From Typhlomys cinereus (lineage: Eukaryota; Chordata; Mammalia; Rodentia; Platacanthomyidae), in assembly GCA_023101885.1 (NCBI GenBank), contig JALPQD010000408.1:1-64000 (forward strand): 64,000 nucleotides of DNA. Reading direction: 5' to 3'. Positions within the stretch are counted from its first letter, which is position 1. The number at the start of each line of letters is the position of its first letter. A model generated the notes under the pieces. That model made no database searches. It had not been told where the DNA came from and saw only the letters and a list, made by a program, of their open reading frames with translations. The position numbers and the translations under genes are program-made. Shown piece after piece: positions 21,802 through 33,858 of the stretch.

Positions 21802-21916
21802 AATGACACTAGGACTTGAACCTTGGCCTTGCATATTCCAAGCAAATACTCTACTACCAATCTCTCTGTCTCTCTCTCTCTGTGTCTGTCTCTCTCTTTA
21901 TCTCTCTCTCTCTATT
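21802..21916 (-). repeat. ID-type fragment followed by (TC)n
   Basis: 'gacactaggacttgaacctt' ... 'caagcaaatactctactacc' is the reverse of an ID head; 21862-21912 is (TC)n with interruptions. Confidence 0.55.
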
Positions 21917-22125
21917 TTTCACTTTGAGACAGGGTCTCGCTCGCTCTGTAGCCCAGGCAGACCTTGACCTTGTGCTTTTCTTTTTTTTTTTTAATTTTTT
22001 AACATTTTTTATTATTATTTCCGCTCATACAAACTTAATAGGTAGACCAGTTCCCTCCCCCCTTGTGCTTTTCTTGCTTCAGCCTCAAAGCAGCAAGTAG
22101 CTGGGTTGTACCGTCAGGCTCAGCA
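21917..22125 (-). repeat. B1 SINE split by a tiny L1 fragment
   Basis: 'gagacagggtctcgctcgct' ... 'cagaccttgaccttgtgctt' and, after the L1 piece, 'cttgcttcagcctcaaagca' ... 'gctgggttgtaccgtcaggc' are one antisense B1. Confidence 0.75.
21968..22075 (-). mobile_element. Very short L1 3'-end insertion
   Basis: About 80 bases (T-run, 'cgctcatacaaacttaatag', 'gtagaccagttccctcccc') are the reverse of the last bases of the L1 3' UTR. They lie between repeats ccttgtgcttttctt (21968-21982 and 22061-22075; the first two C's may belong to the L1). Confidence 0.85.
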
Positions 22126-22845
22126 CCTTGCCACTTGCCCTCTGAGAACATAACCATAATTAATTTTGCTTTTGATGGTAGTAAAGCTATATGAAAGTTA
22201 ATGGAATGGTTGAAAACTCTGGGCAAAGAAAAGAAAATAGAAAAGGGAATAAAATTAACTTCAGGAGGAAAAGAAAAGCAAACCAGTGTCTGATGTCTGA
22301 AGCAGAGTAGACCTAGAGGTTTGCCACCTGTTGTGTAAAGTTGAGAAAAATGTGGGCTCCAAGCTTTACTTTCTTATCTCTAAAATGAACATATGGCCGG
22401 GTCACTACCCGTCAGCTCCAGCAAAGAGACAAGGAAGCTTAAGTAATAATATAAAAATGCAAAGGAATTAGAATATTCTTTTACAAAATATAAAATAGGA
22501 AAGTACTCTATATGAGAATAATACTTTAAAATGGGAATATATAAACTGATCAAACAATAATCCCTAGCTGGCTATGTGAGCTACGGGGGTTCTGCTTACA
22601 CAACCACTAAAGGATACGGTGTCATTTCATACCCCACAGACAGCTCCACATGGGCCTCTTCCATCCACCTTCATTCTCCTGGGACACACAGCTGCCCATC
22701 TTTGCTGGATTTGCTGCTTTATGACGCGAAGTGTCAAATATTATCCAAAGAACATCCTCAAGACAATCTTGAAAACAGAAATCACAAAGTGAAATTTGAC
22801 TAACTTGTTTACATAAAATCAACCCCCTCCTTTTTTTTTATTTTA
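22126..22845. other. Unassigned non-coding DNA
   Basis: AT-rich; no recognised repeat or coding feature. Confidence 0.5.
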
Positions 22846-22975
22846 GACAGAGCCTCGTGTAACCCAGACAAGTCTGAGATTCACTCTGTGGCTGAGAAGA
22901 GCCTTCAACTTGATCCTCCTACTTCTCTTCCCAAGCTCTGGGATCACAGGTGTGTGCCACCATGTCCTGCCCCCA
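22846..22975 (-). repeat. B1 SINE
   Basis: 'ttagacagagcctcgtgtaa' ... 'gggatcacaggtgtgtgcca' is an antisense, diverged B1. Confidence 0.7.
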
Positions 22976-23380
22976 GGTATGTGAAAATATCATAACCATT
23001 TTGATCTCCAGCAGCCACATGTGAGAAGTCTGATCCCTCCTCACCTTTGCTTAGTATTGGCTCTTTATTGGTTTTGATTCTATAGTCTAGTCCTGTTAAG
23101 GCGAGTCTCTTGCGGTGATTTCAGTATGTATTTCCCTAATATATCCTCTCATGCACTTACTAATTATCCACCTATTTTTGGTTAAGTGTCTGTTTAAATA
23201 TTTTCTCCAGCATTTTTTATCCCTAGGGCCAATGGCATGGTTCAGCAGGTGAAGTTACCTGTGCACAACTCTGAAGACCTGAGTTCGATTACTACTTCCA
23301 CACACATGCCATGTACGCCTCCAGCGTCATACACACCAACAGTAATAATGAGTAAAAGTTCAAACTTTTTCTATCAAGTT
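22976..23380. other. Unassigned non-coding DNA
   Basis: Possibly old L1M-derived in 23010-23225 ('gttaagtgtctgtttaaata' resembles antisense L1 text) but too diverged to call. A tRNA-SINE head-like 'ggcatggttcagcaggtgaa' follows at 23232. Confidence 0.4.
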
Positions 23381-23412
23381 TTTAAAATTTATTTATTTAT
23401 ATGTGTATTTAT

Positions 23413-23457
<45 letters not shown>

Positions 23458-23693
23458 CAGAAGGCACTGTGTGTGTCTGTGGAGACCCAAGGGCAACTTC
23501 AGGAATCACCCTGGATTGCGCTACCTCCTCTGCTTTTTCTCTGGTATTTCCTAGGCTCTGCCTTCCAGGACAGGCTGCCACCATTTCTGCCTGGCATTTT
23601 TACGTGGGATCAAGAATCTGAAGTCAGGACCTTCTGCTGGCAAGGTAGAAGCTTAAATTCCTGAGCCCATCTCTCCAGCCCAAATTTATTTAT
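23381..23693 (-). repeat. CA-tailed tRNA SINE, older subfamily
   Basis: Antisense copy: (TG)n at 23416-23454, 'cagaaggcactgtgtgtgtc', 'gggcaacttcaggaatcacc', ending 'gagcccatctctccagccc'. Flanked by AAATTTATT-type repeats (near 23386 and 23682). Confidence 0.85.
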
Positions 23694-23749
23694 ATTTGTA
23701 AGATTATGTTTTATTTTACTTTGTGATCAGCATTTAAAATAGCAAGTCT

Positions 23750-24700
23750 TTCCATATATTCTTTGTTTTAGTTTATCCTCCCTTTCCCTTTCCCCCCATT
23801 TCCTTGCCCTGTGCCTCTGACTTGTACCCTATAGCCACCGGATTCCCCTCACTTTCATAGCACATGTGTACCATTGCCCCCCTTTCCTTAATGCCTCATT
23901 CTCCCTCCCTGCCCCCCCCAGCCATGTGCCCCTTTCTGCTTCCTGACCTCTACCCACACTCACTCCCCTAGCAGCATACATATATTAAAATTAGAAGCCA
24001 GGATGCACACAGGAGACAGAACATGGTTATGGTGCTTAATACATTTCCACTCTCATTTATTTGCCTGCAAATTTCATTTTTCTTTGGCTTATATGAATTA
24101 TACATAGTAATGAATTTCATTATGATATTTTCACATATTTGTACAATGTATTGATCATATTTACCTTATTACCCTCTCTTGCCCCTTCCTACCCCCACTG
24201 AGCTCTTTCTTCTTCCCAGCTAGCCTCTCTTCTGCTTATAAATCTTTCCACCCCACCTTCTGTGATGTTCTCTTGGTGAGGTGACACAGATGTCCCATTT
24301 AGAGTCAAGCCCTCAACCGTTACTCTCATCACTTTGATCCACTCAGTATCTCTGCAGTTACCAGTGTCCACTGAATTAAGAAACTTCTCTGACCAAAGTC
24401 GAAAGTTGCACTAATCTATGGGCACAAACATAATTATTTTGGAAGGCAATCTGACAAGCACAGCATGTCCATTTAGTAAAACAGCAGCAGTAGTTCTTTC
24501 GCTAGGGCCTCTGACCCCCTGCTGTGGGCTTTCAACCAGGTTTCTAGTACAATAGAAATTTCCTTCCTGGGGACTGAGCCCCAAACCAATCAGAAAGCAG
24601 TTGGTTACTCCCAGGTATCTACCCTCTTGACTTTGACAAGTCAGCTATGTGGGAGGAAGTAGATCAAGCCATGAAATACTGAGTCTGCAAATCCCACTTA
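23750..24700 (-). mobile_element. Rodent L1 (Lx-like) 3' UTR remnant
   Basis: C/T-rich plus-strand sequence, then 'ctgtgatgttctcttggtga', 'actctcatcactttgatcca', 'gttgcactaatctatgggca' and 'cagcagcagtagttctttcg', which parallels the antisense of mouse Lx-type L1 3' UTRs. A related copy is at 60735-61335. Confidence 0.6.
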
Positions 24701-25080
24701 GCTATCTGTGACATTCCCAATAATAACAGTATTTATCATGGAGTATTATAAGAAAAAGATGAAATGCACCTAAATATATAATTACACTTAATCTTTTTAC
24801 GTGTTGGATTTATTATAATATACTCCAAAGCCTAGGATTAGTTACTATCTTAGTTACTATCACTCAGCTTCATTTCAACGGCTCCCTGAGACCCAGTGGT
24901 ATGCCATGCTATTTGAACACAAAATTTAGAAGTGTTTACCATCTCCAGTCCCAGCTACCTACCAAAGTAACTCTTCCAACCACATACTAGACTTTCCCTG
25001 AGAAGAGTCTTAGGAGACATATTTTCCTCCATGTGTCATAAAAAGGAAGCAGGAAGGCAAGAGAATGTAGAGTCTGAATG
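24701..25080. other. Unassigned non-coding DNA
   Basis: No recognised repeat; AT-rich. Confidence 0.5.
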
Positions 25081-25170
25081 CTGAAAAGAAAAGAAAAGAA
25101 AAGAAAGAAAAGAAAAGAAAAGAAAAGAAAGAAAAGAAAAGAAAAGAAAAGAAAAGAAAAGAAAAGAAAA
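25081..25170. repeat. (AAAAG)n microsatellite
   Basis: About 17 units of AAAAG with occasional AAAG. Confidence 0.97.
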
Positions 25171-27331
25171 GGACTGCCCAACCAAGTAACACTTGAAAAC
25201 GTTTAGCAGTAAAAAAGGGGGAGAAGTTATTGGATCTCGTGCTCATAACTAGCCCCACCAAAGCTATTAAAGGGCTCTGCCAGTTGCTTCCAATATTTTA
25301 TCAAGATTTAGGAAAGTATCATTTTTTAACATATATGATCTTTTCCAGTCTTCCCCAAATGATTATGAGCTGGGTAATTTTCCTCTTCCTCCTTCTCTGG
25401 CTCTTCCTTCTTATTGGAATGGGAAACTACAGTTTGGAACTGAAATAACTTGCCTGAGGACAGGCATTTTTAAAGGGCAGAGTTGGGACCACAGTTCTCT
25501 TCTGACACTACTGTTCAGAGGAGTTTCTGTTCAGCCGGCAGCCATTGGATTGAGCAAAGAAGACCTAGGGAAGGCAGAGCGACCCAGCATCTGAATGAAC
25601 ACTTGTCAGGAGCCGGCAGTGTCACTGTAACAGAGACATCCCGGAGCTCGATGGTGACACATTAATGAAGCCGTTATCCAAGAAAAGGAAAAGCCTGGAA
25701 ATATGGCATTCCTCCACTCCATTTCCACTTTTCTATGGATCCCTTGGGAATACCTTGTCCCACAGCCTGGACTACTCCCAAGGTAGTAAGAAGCTTGAGA
25801 CATACAGTCTACATGGTTTCCACAGTGGGAGAGGAAGGTCATTTCTTCTAGGGAAAATATCATTCTTTCAGTCCCAGGCTCCTGGTCCATCCCATTGGTC
25901 TGAACCGAACCACATTTCTACCTCTAAGTTATTTCCTTGGAAGTCGAGTAGGATTGCTATTAACTGACTTCTATCAATCACGATTGACTGTAGGAACTGG
26001 AATATTGAGAAAAAGCACAGCAGACCTCAAAATGAGGGAAGAATGATGACACAGGTCTAGCAACCCTTCTAGATTTTTTCTCTACCTTTTACTTTCTATA
26101 AAGACCTCTTTAAGTAGTAGAAAACTGATGGTAATACAAGTTATTCTCATCCTTAGAAATTCAAATTTTGTGCAAATTCAAATAAGTTGCATGAGGTGAA
26201 AGTAAAATACAGTTGCCCTGTGTTGCCCCAGACATAGGCTCATCCCAAATTTGGGGATGAGCCTATGTCTCAGGAAGATGAATGTTGTTCAAGGACTTTA
26301 TGGAAGACAACATCACATGGTTCATCCAAGCACATGGTAAAGATTTAAGTCTTTAGGCAGTGAGGGAATCAGTATGGTATTATAACCAGTTCAAAGAGAA
26401 ACTTAAATAACCAACACAGCCTGCTGAGATGAATTCACAAATAGATGCACAACTGGACCATCACAAGTGTCGTTCTTGTAAGTTTTAAAATGTCTTTGTT
26501 CCAATTGTATTCACTGAACTGCAATTTTATATTTAAGATTCTAGCAGTAAAAATGATTCTCATTGCTGTATTTGAAAGATTTTTTTTGCTATTTTCTGAA
26601 ATTGCTGGTCTTGTGTGAACTGAATATTTACAAACTGCTCCTCTATTATAGATCATTCAAGAAGCATTGTCTGTACATGTGTGTCTCTGCTTAATGAGTG
26701 TGGGAATCCCTCTCACGAAAGCAGACTGATTCTGTAGGCCTGTAAGAGACCTCAAGAGGCTTCACGGTCACCACATTGCTGCCGTTGAGGACTGCACTCT
26801 GACTCGGGTGGCTAAAGGAGACTGGGGATTCTGGCAGAACTAAGCCACACTTGGAGAGGTGGAAGGGACAGGATCAGTCAGAGCTACAGAAAGGGCCTGG
26901 GAGACACAGGTGTGTGGGGCGCCAAGAAGGCTTTATTTTAATTTGTACTTTAAAATTTTGTTGTTCACGGTCTACTTTCTCTAGTCCTCTACAATAGCTG
27001 ACCTAACAACACTTTGCAGTGAAACAGAGAAGATCCATCAGACCTACCCTGAGGGACTGTTTGGGACTGATGTTAGACCAAAGAGAGAAAAAGTCTCTAC
27101 ATTCTACAGTTTACCCAGGTGGGCCGTCTGTGCCCTGAGGGGGCCCAAGCATTAATCAGTGCAGACATCCTAATGGTAACCCAGTTGCACATGGAAGGAG
27201 ATGTGGAAGAGGGAGAGAATGAGGGGTGGGAAGGGATGCAGGATGTGTGTAAGTAGGTAATAGGCAATGAAAACACATGAATTCATGGTTCATGCAATTT
27301 AAAAATTATATATATATATATTTATTTATTG
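25171..27331. other. Unassigned DNA, longest repeat-poor stretch
   Basis: Over 2 kb without a recognisable transposon or exon. It contains the hairpin at 26230-26270 and a (TA)n patch at 27309-27322. Confidence 0.5.
26230..26270. repeat. Perfect 17-bp-arm inverted repeat
   Basis: Arms agacataggctcatccc (26230-26246) and gggatgagcctatgtct (26254-26270) are exact reverse complements around a 7-base loop, aaatttg. It can form a hairpin or cruciform. The surrounding bases do not extend the stem. Confidence 0.95.
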
Positions 27332-27473
27332 TTTTGCTTTTGAGACAAGGTCTCGTGTAGCTCAGACTGGCCTCAGACTACTATGTAGTCAAAACTGGCC
27401 TTGAATTCTTGGTCATCCTGTCTCAACCTCCTAAGTGCTGGTATTACAGGTACAAACCACCATACCCCGCTTG
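27332..27473 (-). repeat. B1 SINE
   Basis: 'tgagacaaggtctcgtgtag' ... 'agtgctggtattacaggtac' ... 'caccataccccgc', antisense. Confidence 0.85.
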
Positions 27474-27478
27474 GCTTT

Positions 27479-28259
27479 TGACATAATGTTTCACCTTAGC
27501 ATCTGTGAAGGGAGAATTGTAGTCTGGAGTTGAGGGTTTGAACTCTGGAGACATTTGTATAGAATTAGTGGTTGTGGGCTGGAGAGATGGGTGAGAGGTT
27601 AAGACTCTGCCTTGCAAGCAGAAGGTCCTGAGTTTGGATCCCAGATCGCACATAAAAATACCAGGTGGAAACATCAATGACCTGCACCTCTAGCCCAGGT
27701 GGGCAGTTTGTGGAAAATCCCAGAGAGAAGTAAAAAGGAGGTAGAAGCAACCCAGTATGATTCCCAAAGCACTCTTGGTCTTCTATAGGGACACAATGCC
27801 CTCTGACACGTGCACACACACACACACATACATACACACACGTGTGTGCATAACATATATATACATATATACATACATACATACATATATATATTTAAAT
27901 AATTAAATTGGTTAAGCCTGAAGCAAACCTACAGGAAATTGTTTAGCAGATGGAAAAAGCTCATGGTTGGTGGGACTAGTCCCAAGGTAGGTAAATAAAA
28001 TGGAGGGAACTGTTTGAGAAAGGAGGCATCCTTGTGCATACTTGGCCAGACATGCTGGTCTGGCAAAGAAGTATGGTCCCTCTCTCAGCTGTTATGTGGA
28101 TTTGGCATGTCTAGTTTCCTCAGCTATGGTGTTGGTGTGAGCCCTCCTGCAAAGCCGCATAAACAATGTGACCAGGAATCCTAAAAGAAAATAAACCCCT
28201 TGTTCCCTTAAGCTGTTTGGTGCTGATTTTATCAGCAACCACACAGAGTAACTGTAACA
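27479..28259 (+). mobile_element. Solo LTR (8531-family) split by an older SINE
   Basis: Begins TGACATAATG and ends 'cagagtaactgtaaca'. It shares 'acttggccagacatgctggt' and 'aataaaccccttgttccctt' with 8531-8936. Flanks gcttt (27474-27478) and gtttt (28260-28264) are a probable 5-bp duplication with one change. The SINE lies at 27575-27904. Confidence 0.78.
27575..27904 (+). repeat. CA-tailed tRNA SINE, older subfamily
   Basis: 'gggctggagagatgggtgag', 'aggtcctgagtttggatccc', 'aggtagaagcaacccagtat', then (CA)n with (CATA)n and an AT-rich end. Inserted in the LTR. Confidence 0.85.
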
Positions 28260-28983
28260 GTTTTCAATGTTGTTAAGAAGTTGGTGCTGTGGAAATAACC
28301 AGCATACTTTCCAAAGTTGCCTGGTTAGCCTGGTACCTAGGACCTTAGGAGACTGCTTCTCAGGGTGAAGGCTCACCCAAACTCAGCTTCAGGACACCCC
28401 TTCCCAGAAAGAGACAGGCTTGCCCAACAGCCAAGATGTGTATGTGTGTGCGTGCACGTGCGCTTGTGTCAGACTATGGGCTGAGGTGGTTGACTATCAT
28501 GGGTCTCCAGGACTCTAGTTGCTCTTCTAAGTTCCCCCGTGGCAGAGAAGCTGGTGTACCAAGTGGGTACCTCATTGACCTCAGTCTCAGTGTTTCTGAT
28601 AAGGCCATGTACTCACACCTGTGCTATACAAAGGTAGGCATAGAGAGAAAAATGCCTCTGCTGAATGACCCTTGACATCTCCCACCTCTCCCCTCTTCCT
28701 GGGGGCTGCGGTCACCTGTGTCTCACTGCTCTGTAAGAGAAGGCTATTCAGGAACCCACATCCTAAGACACTGAAGGATTTGTCTCCCCCGCCCCCTCAC
28801 CATGGGTCAGGCACTACTGCCTTCCTGGCATTTGCTCTAAAAAGCCTTCTAGAGATTGACTCTGGTCTTAGGAAGGGACCAAGGGAGTATGTGCGTGGAG
28901 GGCGAAAGGTTGTGGAACCTGAGAGGAACATGGATGGAGAGGAAGAGAAGACCCTTGCTGCGTGGCTGGAGGTGACTAAGCTT
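28260..28983. other. Unassigned non-coding DNA
   Basis: No repeat recognised apart from a short TG/CG-alternating patch at 28436-28466. Confidence 0.5.
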
Positions 28984-29359
28984 AGAAAGCAGTGTTTGGC
29001 ATTATTGACCCCACAAAGTCTACATGGACTGAAGGCACTAGGATCCTTGGAGGCAAGGGATTGAAAGCCACAGTAGTGTTCCTAAGCTTAAGGGGAACAC
29101 AGGAAAAGGTTCTGGGAAATGCCCCTGGGTCCTTGCACCTCATTGGAGAGGAGGACCCAGAGGAGAGTTTGGCATGCACATTAAAGGATGCTCTGGGGAT
29201 TGGGGGGGGCACTGGGGAATGGAGAGGGAAGGGAGAGGAGAGGGGGGAGCAGGGGGTTGGGGGAAGGTAGAGAGAGGGAGGGGACTGGTGTACTTGTTAA
29301 GTTAGTATGAGTGGAAATAATAATAAATAAAGAAAAAAAAGAAAGAAAGCAGTGTTTGG
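28984..29359 (+). mobile_element. 5'-truncated L1 (344 bp of 3' UTR)
   Basis: Sense L1 3' UTR at 29000-29343 ('cacagtagtgttcctaagct', G-rich tract 29196-29285, 'gttaagttagtatgagtgga', A-rich tail) between perfect 16-bp repeats agaaagcagtgtttgg (28984-28999, 29344-29359). One of only two plus-strand L1 insertions of this lineage that I see here. Confidence 0.93.
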
Positions 29360-30650
29360 ACAGAATTCAAAAGGTGAGCAGACACTAGGACTCAACTGAG
29401 CACAGAGGGAACATGATCGCCATCTTCAAGGGACCCAAACAGAGGACCAAATGCCAGAACAGATCATGCAGATTCAGGACCTTTTCTCCAAATGCTTCTG
29501 GGAGGTAAGTGGAGACTATCACCAAGCCCAGGACCACATTCGCTACCTCCTGGATGGGCCCAACCTTGCAGTAAGCTTGAATTTAGGAAAACAACATTGT
29601 TTACTACAACTGACCTTGTGGAGGAAAGTTTATACCCACCTGCTCAAAATGATATCCACATGATCAGATGCAGCTTTCAGAGGACAGAGGTAATGTTATT
29701 TCCAAGGTCATGCATTTCTCTACAGGGGTTGCCTTCCTTAGCGCACTGCTTACAGATTAGTAGACCAAGAGGAAGGGATCCGGGGTTAAGCCTCAACCAC
29801 GCCAGTGCCATCACTAAATATTTCATTGCATTCCCAGAAAACCCAGAGATAGAGACACTTTTTTAAAGTTCTATCTTATGAGAGACTAATCCCCAGAGAA
29901 TTTAACTAGCTGACCCAAGATTGCACATATTAGAAAAGGCTGAACTGGGATTGAACCAGTGAGTCTGATTTATAGTTGTCACAAATCATGTGATTACTGG
30001 GGTACTTACCTACAAAAATCAGGCTTTAAAAATGAAGGACCAAGTCCTGACCTTCTGTTTTCCTGTCCAATCTGATTGATTCTCCACTTTACCCACAGTG
30101 AGTGTTAATGTAAAAGTCTATGTTACCTATTTATTTCAATTAAGGAAGATGTGGAGCCTTGGATCAATGGAGCCCTTTGTACTTTGGGTGAAATTCTTTG
30201 GCCTGGAAGTAAGCTGGACCTACTTTTCACTCCATTTCCAGCAAGATCTCAAGGAGAGTAGAGATCTAAACCTCTAAGCATTGAGTCTCATGTGTGGGGC
30301 CCTTTGAAAATGAAACTATGTTATTCTATCATGAGTAGTTTTGGCAAATGCTCTCAAAAATCAATATAGCCCTTGTTTTCCTAGAGAAGTGCTCTGAACC
30401 CACAGTCACCTTCATACCTCTAGTCTACATGGGAGTATGGTACAAAAGTGAACAAACTGGCTTTCATTTTCTACTTCTTCCAGAAATCTAATTCCTCACA
30501 ACTACATCACTGAGCGATTCTGCATGGTAGTAACTGAGACCACATTTTCCATACTTGACTTTCTGGTCTCTGACATACAGCATGAATGGAGTGTTCAGGT
30601 TCCAAACACCTGAATTCACGAACCTTCTACTTCTGGCCACTCACGTTTTA
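29360..30650. other. Unassigned non-coding DNA
   Basis: About 1.3 kb with no recognised repeat or coding feature. Confidence 0.5.
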
Positions 30651-30678
30651 AAAACTTATTTATTTATTTATTTATTTA

Positions 30679-30736
<58 letters not shown>

Positions 30737-30872
30737 GCACTGTGTCTCCTTGCAGAGAACCAAGGGTAACTTTGGAAATCATCCTGGATTGCTCCTACCT
30801 CTTTTTTGCTTTGCTCTGAGATTTCCCAGGCTTCGTCCACCAGGACAGGACGTGCAGGCCGCCCGTTTCCCC
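30651..30872 (-). repeat. CA-tailed tRNA SINE, 5'-truncated
   Basis: (TTTA)n and (TG)n at 30657-30732, then 'gagggcactgtgtctcct', 'accaagggtaactttggaaa', 'gtgcaggccgcccgttt'. The tRNA-like head is missing. Confidence 0.8.
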
Positions 30873-31074
30873 AGCCACTTGTTTTGGTGCCTTGGGAGAA
30901 GCAGCTGGGTTCTCTGGATGCCCAGCTCTGACTGCCTTTGATCCCGAGGGCAGAGTATGCTCACTAGGGCACTGCTTCTCCCTGCTGTGCAGTTGGTGGA
31001 GTGAGAGTCTCTTCAGAAGAAGCTGCCAGCTACATGCAATGTACTCCACACTACGAGAGAAAGAAACTCTGATA

Positions 31075-31375
31075 CGTGCCTCCCTCCACACGGATGAGCC
31101 CATATAAACCATACCAAGTGACACACACCAGACATGGAAGGAAATATTCGATGACCTAGAGCTGTCATACTCAGAGAGCAAAGGCAGAATGCCAGGGACA
31201 AGGAAAGACTTGGCTTGGTGGGTGGAGAGTGATACTCTTTGATGGGTGCAGTTTCAGTTTGGGTCAGTGAGAAAGTTCTAGAGATGGATAGCGGCAGTGA
31301 TTGCACACATCTGTGAGCGTATTGAGTGTCCCTGAATCTTACACTTGAAATAGCTTAGAGTTAGTGGTATGGCAA
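31075..31375 (+). mobile_element. Ancient L1M 3' UTR remnant
   Basis: 'gtgagaaagttctagagatg', 'cggcagtgattgcacacatc', 'cttacacttgaaatagctta' follow the order of mammalian L1M 3' UTRs. Confidence 0.6.
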
Positions 31376-31890
31376 ACCACAGAGTGTTTTTGGATGAAAA
31401 TGTATATGTCTTACCACAATATAGAAGAAAGCTTTGAAATGGTGTATTTGATGTTGAAGAAAGAACATCTCTTGCAGACTGTTGTCAACAACAGCTCTAA
31501 TTTTATGGGGAAACTGAGATCCGAGAGGCAAAAGGCCTTGTGGGAAGGCTCACCATCAGAGGACTAGGCAGGACCAATGCTTGGCTGCGCTCAGCCCAGC
31601 TCTGCTTTCCCACACTCTCAACCTCTTATCGCCCTGGGGACACAGAAGCCCCCGGGCGATGGAGGGCCTTCCCGGTATTCCCGCCACACTGAAATGCCTC
31701 CCCAGGGCACTGCCCGCATTTCAGTATTTGCTTGTCTATGTGTTTATTTATTTTTTAGTTGTCTAGCTCCTTGAGGGTAGGACCCATGCCTTTGAATGGA
31801 TGGATTTATGTTTCAATGCTTAGCAACTTGCCTAGCAAGTAAAACCCGAGGAAATATTTGTTATGTGGAGGAATAAATAAGCAAACTACT
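31376..31890. other. Unassigned non-coding DNA
   Basis: No recognised feature. Confidence 0.5.
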
Positions 31891-32262
31891 TGCACTAGTC
31901 AGACCCAAGTGTCAATTTGACAATTGAGGACAGCTCTGAGCACATTTGTGAAGAATTAGTAGTTAAGGCAAACCCCAAAGAAGCCTGCAGGGGATTTTCT
32001 AATTAATGTGGGAAGGTCCAGGCCATGGTGGGTGGAACCATCCCTGGGCAGGTAGAATAAGATGGAGAAACTGGTTCAGTAGTTGGGATGACTTGGTCAT
32101 ACTTTGGCAGACTTGCATCCTGGCAAGTGAGGAAGTTTTCTCTTGTCTCAGCAATCCCTGCAGATATGTGTGGCCAGTGCCCTCCTGATGCTGGAATGAA
32201 CACTCCTGCCAAGATGGACTGTGACTGTGACTGAGCAGCAGAAGCAAAAATAAAACCTCAAA
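31891..32262 (+). mobile_element. LTR of the 8531 family, 3'-truncated
   Basis: Starts TGCACTAGTC, aligning base for base with TGTCATAGTT of 8531, then 'gtgtcaatttgacaattgag', 'ggccatggtgggtggaacca', ending at AATAAAACCTC (32250s) before the usual 3' end. Confidence 0.75.
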
Positions 32263-33164
32263 CTACAGCACCACCTATTTGCAGGCATGTGCCACTCAGA
32301 CTGGGAAACGCTACCACTAAGTAGTCTGTAGGTTTCATTCTTTAACTCATCCCTCCTTGAATATTGGGCCTGCAAACAATTGAAAGAAATATTAATGTCA
32401 TATTGAAATCCACATGTGGAATTTGGAAAACAAATCGATATTCATACTTGTGAACAACAGCATGAAGATGTATGTTTGTTTACAGTTTTGTTAAAGGCAG
32501 AGCAGGAGCCTCCATGGACCTGTTTTGTACTTGGCAACACGAGTTGTCTTTCTTGAGCGAGGTGAAGTCTAGCGCGCTCTTGTGGCCTTGTTTTAAAAAT
32601 CAAGTACAGTAGCGACCTTGGTCCCGGGATCTGCTCTTGTATCTGTCCTGGGGGAAGGTGCTTTTGTCACTGGCCTTGTCTCTCAGTAGTCTCTACCTGG
32701 TAAAGATGTAATCGGGTAAGTTGTAATTTCGCTTATGGAGCTGCTCTGGTCTCATTGGACATCAGAGATAAGAGCCCTTTCCCAGATCCGTGATACTGGC
32801 AGGTCTAGGTGTCACCGAGGGACACTCTGGATCCAGCCCATGTCTGGTTCCTCTGCTCTCATCCCCTTTGATCGTCACGCCCGTCTTTCCAGGTTTCCGA
32901 AGCATCAGCTCCTCCATGATGCGTTGTCTGTGTTTCAAGGTGTGTGTTTCTTCCTTGGTGCCTTGTCTCCTCGTGGGTGGATACAAGGGCAGTGAGTATT
33001 GCTCTACCTAATTAGCTATGATCTGAAGTCTTCCTTAATTGATTATATTCCTTGAGCACAGAGTTTCTGTCTTGAGGCCGGTAAGAACTCAGTCCCAAGC
33101 ACCCAACATTCAGCACAGAGTTATGACAAATTGAACAGCAAGGCAAACCAACCAACCAGAGAAC
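32263..33164. other. Unassigned non-coding DNA
   Basis: Possible B1 scrap at 32263-32310 ('ttgcaggcatgtgccactca'). The rest is unrecognised. Confidence 0.45.
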
Positions 33165-33182
33165 ACACACACAGACACACAG

Positions 33183-33213
<31 letters not shown>
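33165..33213. repeat. (CA)n microsatellite
   Basis: Simple CA repeat with a few AGACA interruptions. Confidence 0.95.
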
Positions 33214-33215
<2 letters not shown>

Positions 33216-33455
33216 ATGGAGGCAAAGAACAAACAAAACCTTGCACAGTAGCCCCTCTGTATCTGTGAGCTCCCATCTATGGATTAAATTAAGCACAGAT
33301 CAAATGGTTTTTCAAAATATTGTATCAGTATTGAATAGGTAAAAGCTTCTTTTCTTGTCATCACTCCCTAAACAGTACAATATAAAGAATATCTGCATAG
33401 CATTTGCATTGCATCCTGAATATCTACAGATAATTTTAGTAGATGGGAAAACCAG

Positions 33456-33560
33456 GCTTGTATGATGGAGGCAAAAGGATTAGGAACTCTTGGCTATTTT
33501 CAGCTATACAGTGAGTTCAAGGTCAGCCTAGGTTACATTAGACCCTATCTCAAACAAAAC
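33456..33560 (+). repeat. B1-type fragment
   Basis: 'ttgtatgatggaggcaaaag' ... 'cagtgagttcaaggtcagcc' ... A-rich end at 33550-33566. Confidence 0.6.
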
Positions 33561-33858
33561 AAAAAGTATATGGGAAAATGGTACATGTGCAAATATTACA
33601 TCATTTCGTACAAAAGATGTGAACTTTCCTTGGGTTTTGGTATTCCTGGGTAATTTGGAACCAATCTCCCACAAATACTATTACATTTGTTCTATGTACT
33701 AGTTACTCTTATCCACTACTGTGAGAGAAAACACCCAAAGTCAAGCAACTTAATGCAAGAAAGGGAGATTCATTCAGCTTTTGCTTCCAAAGGGGAGATA
33801 CAATTTTTCAAGACAGACGCCACATGGCTGGCTGGCCAAAGCTGGAGGCATGCTAAGT

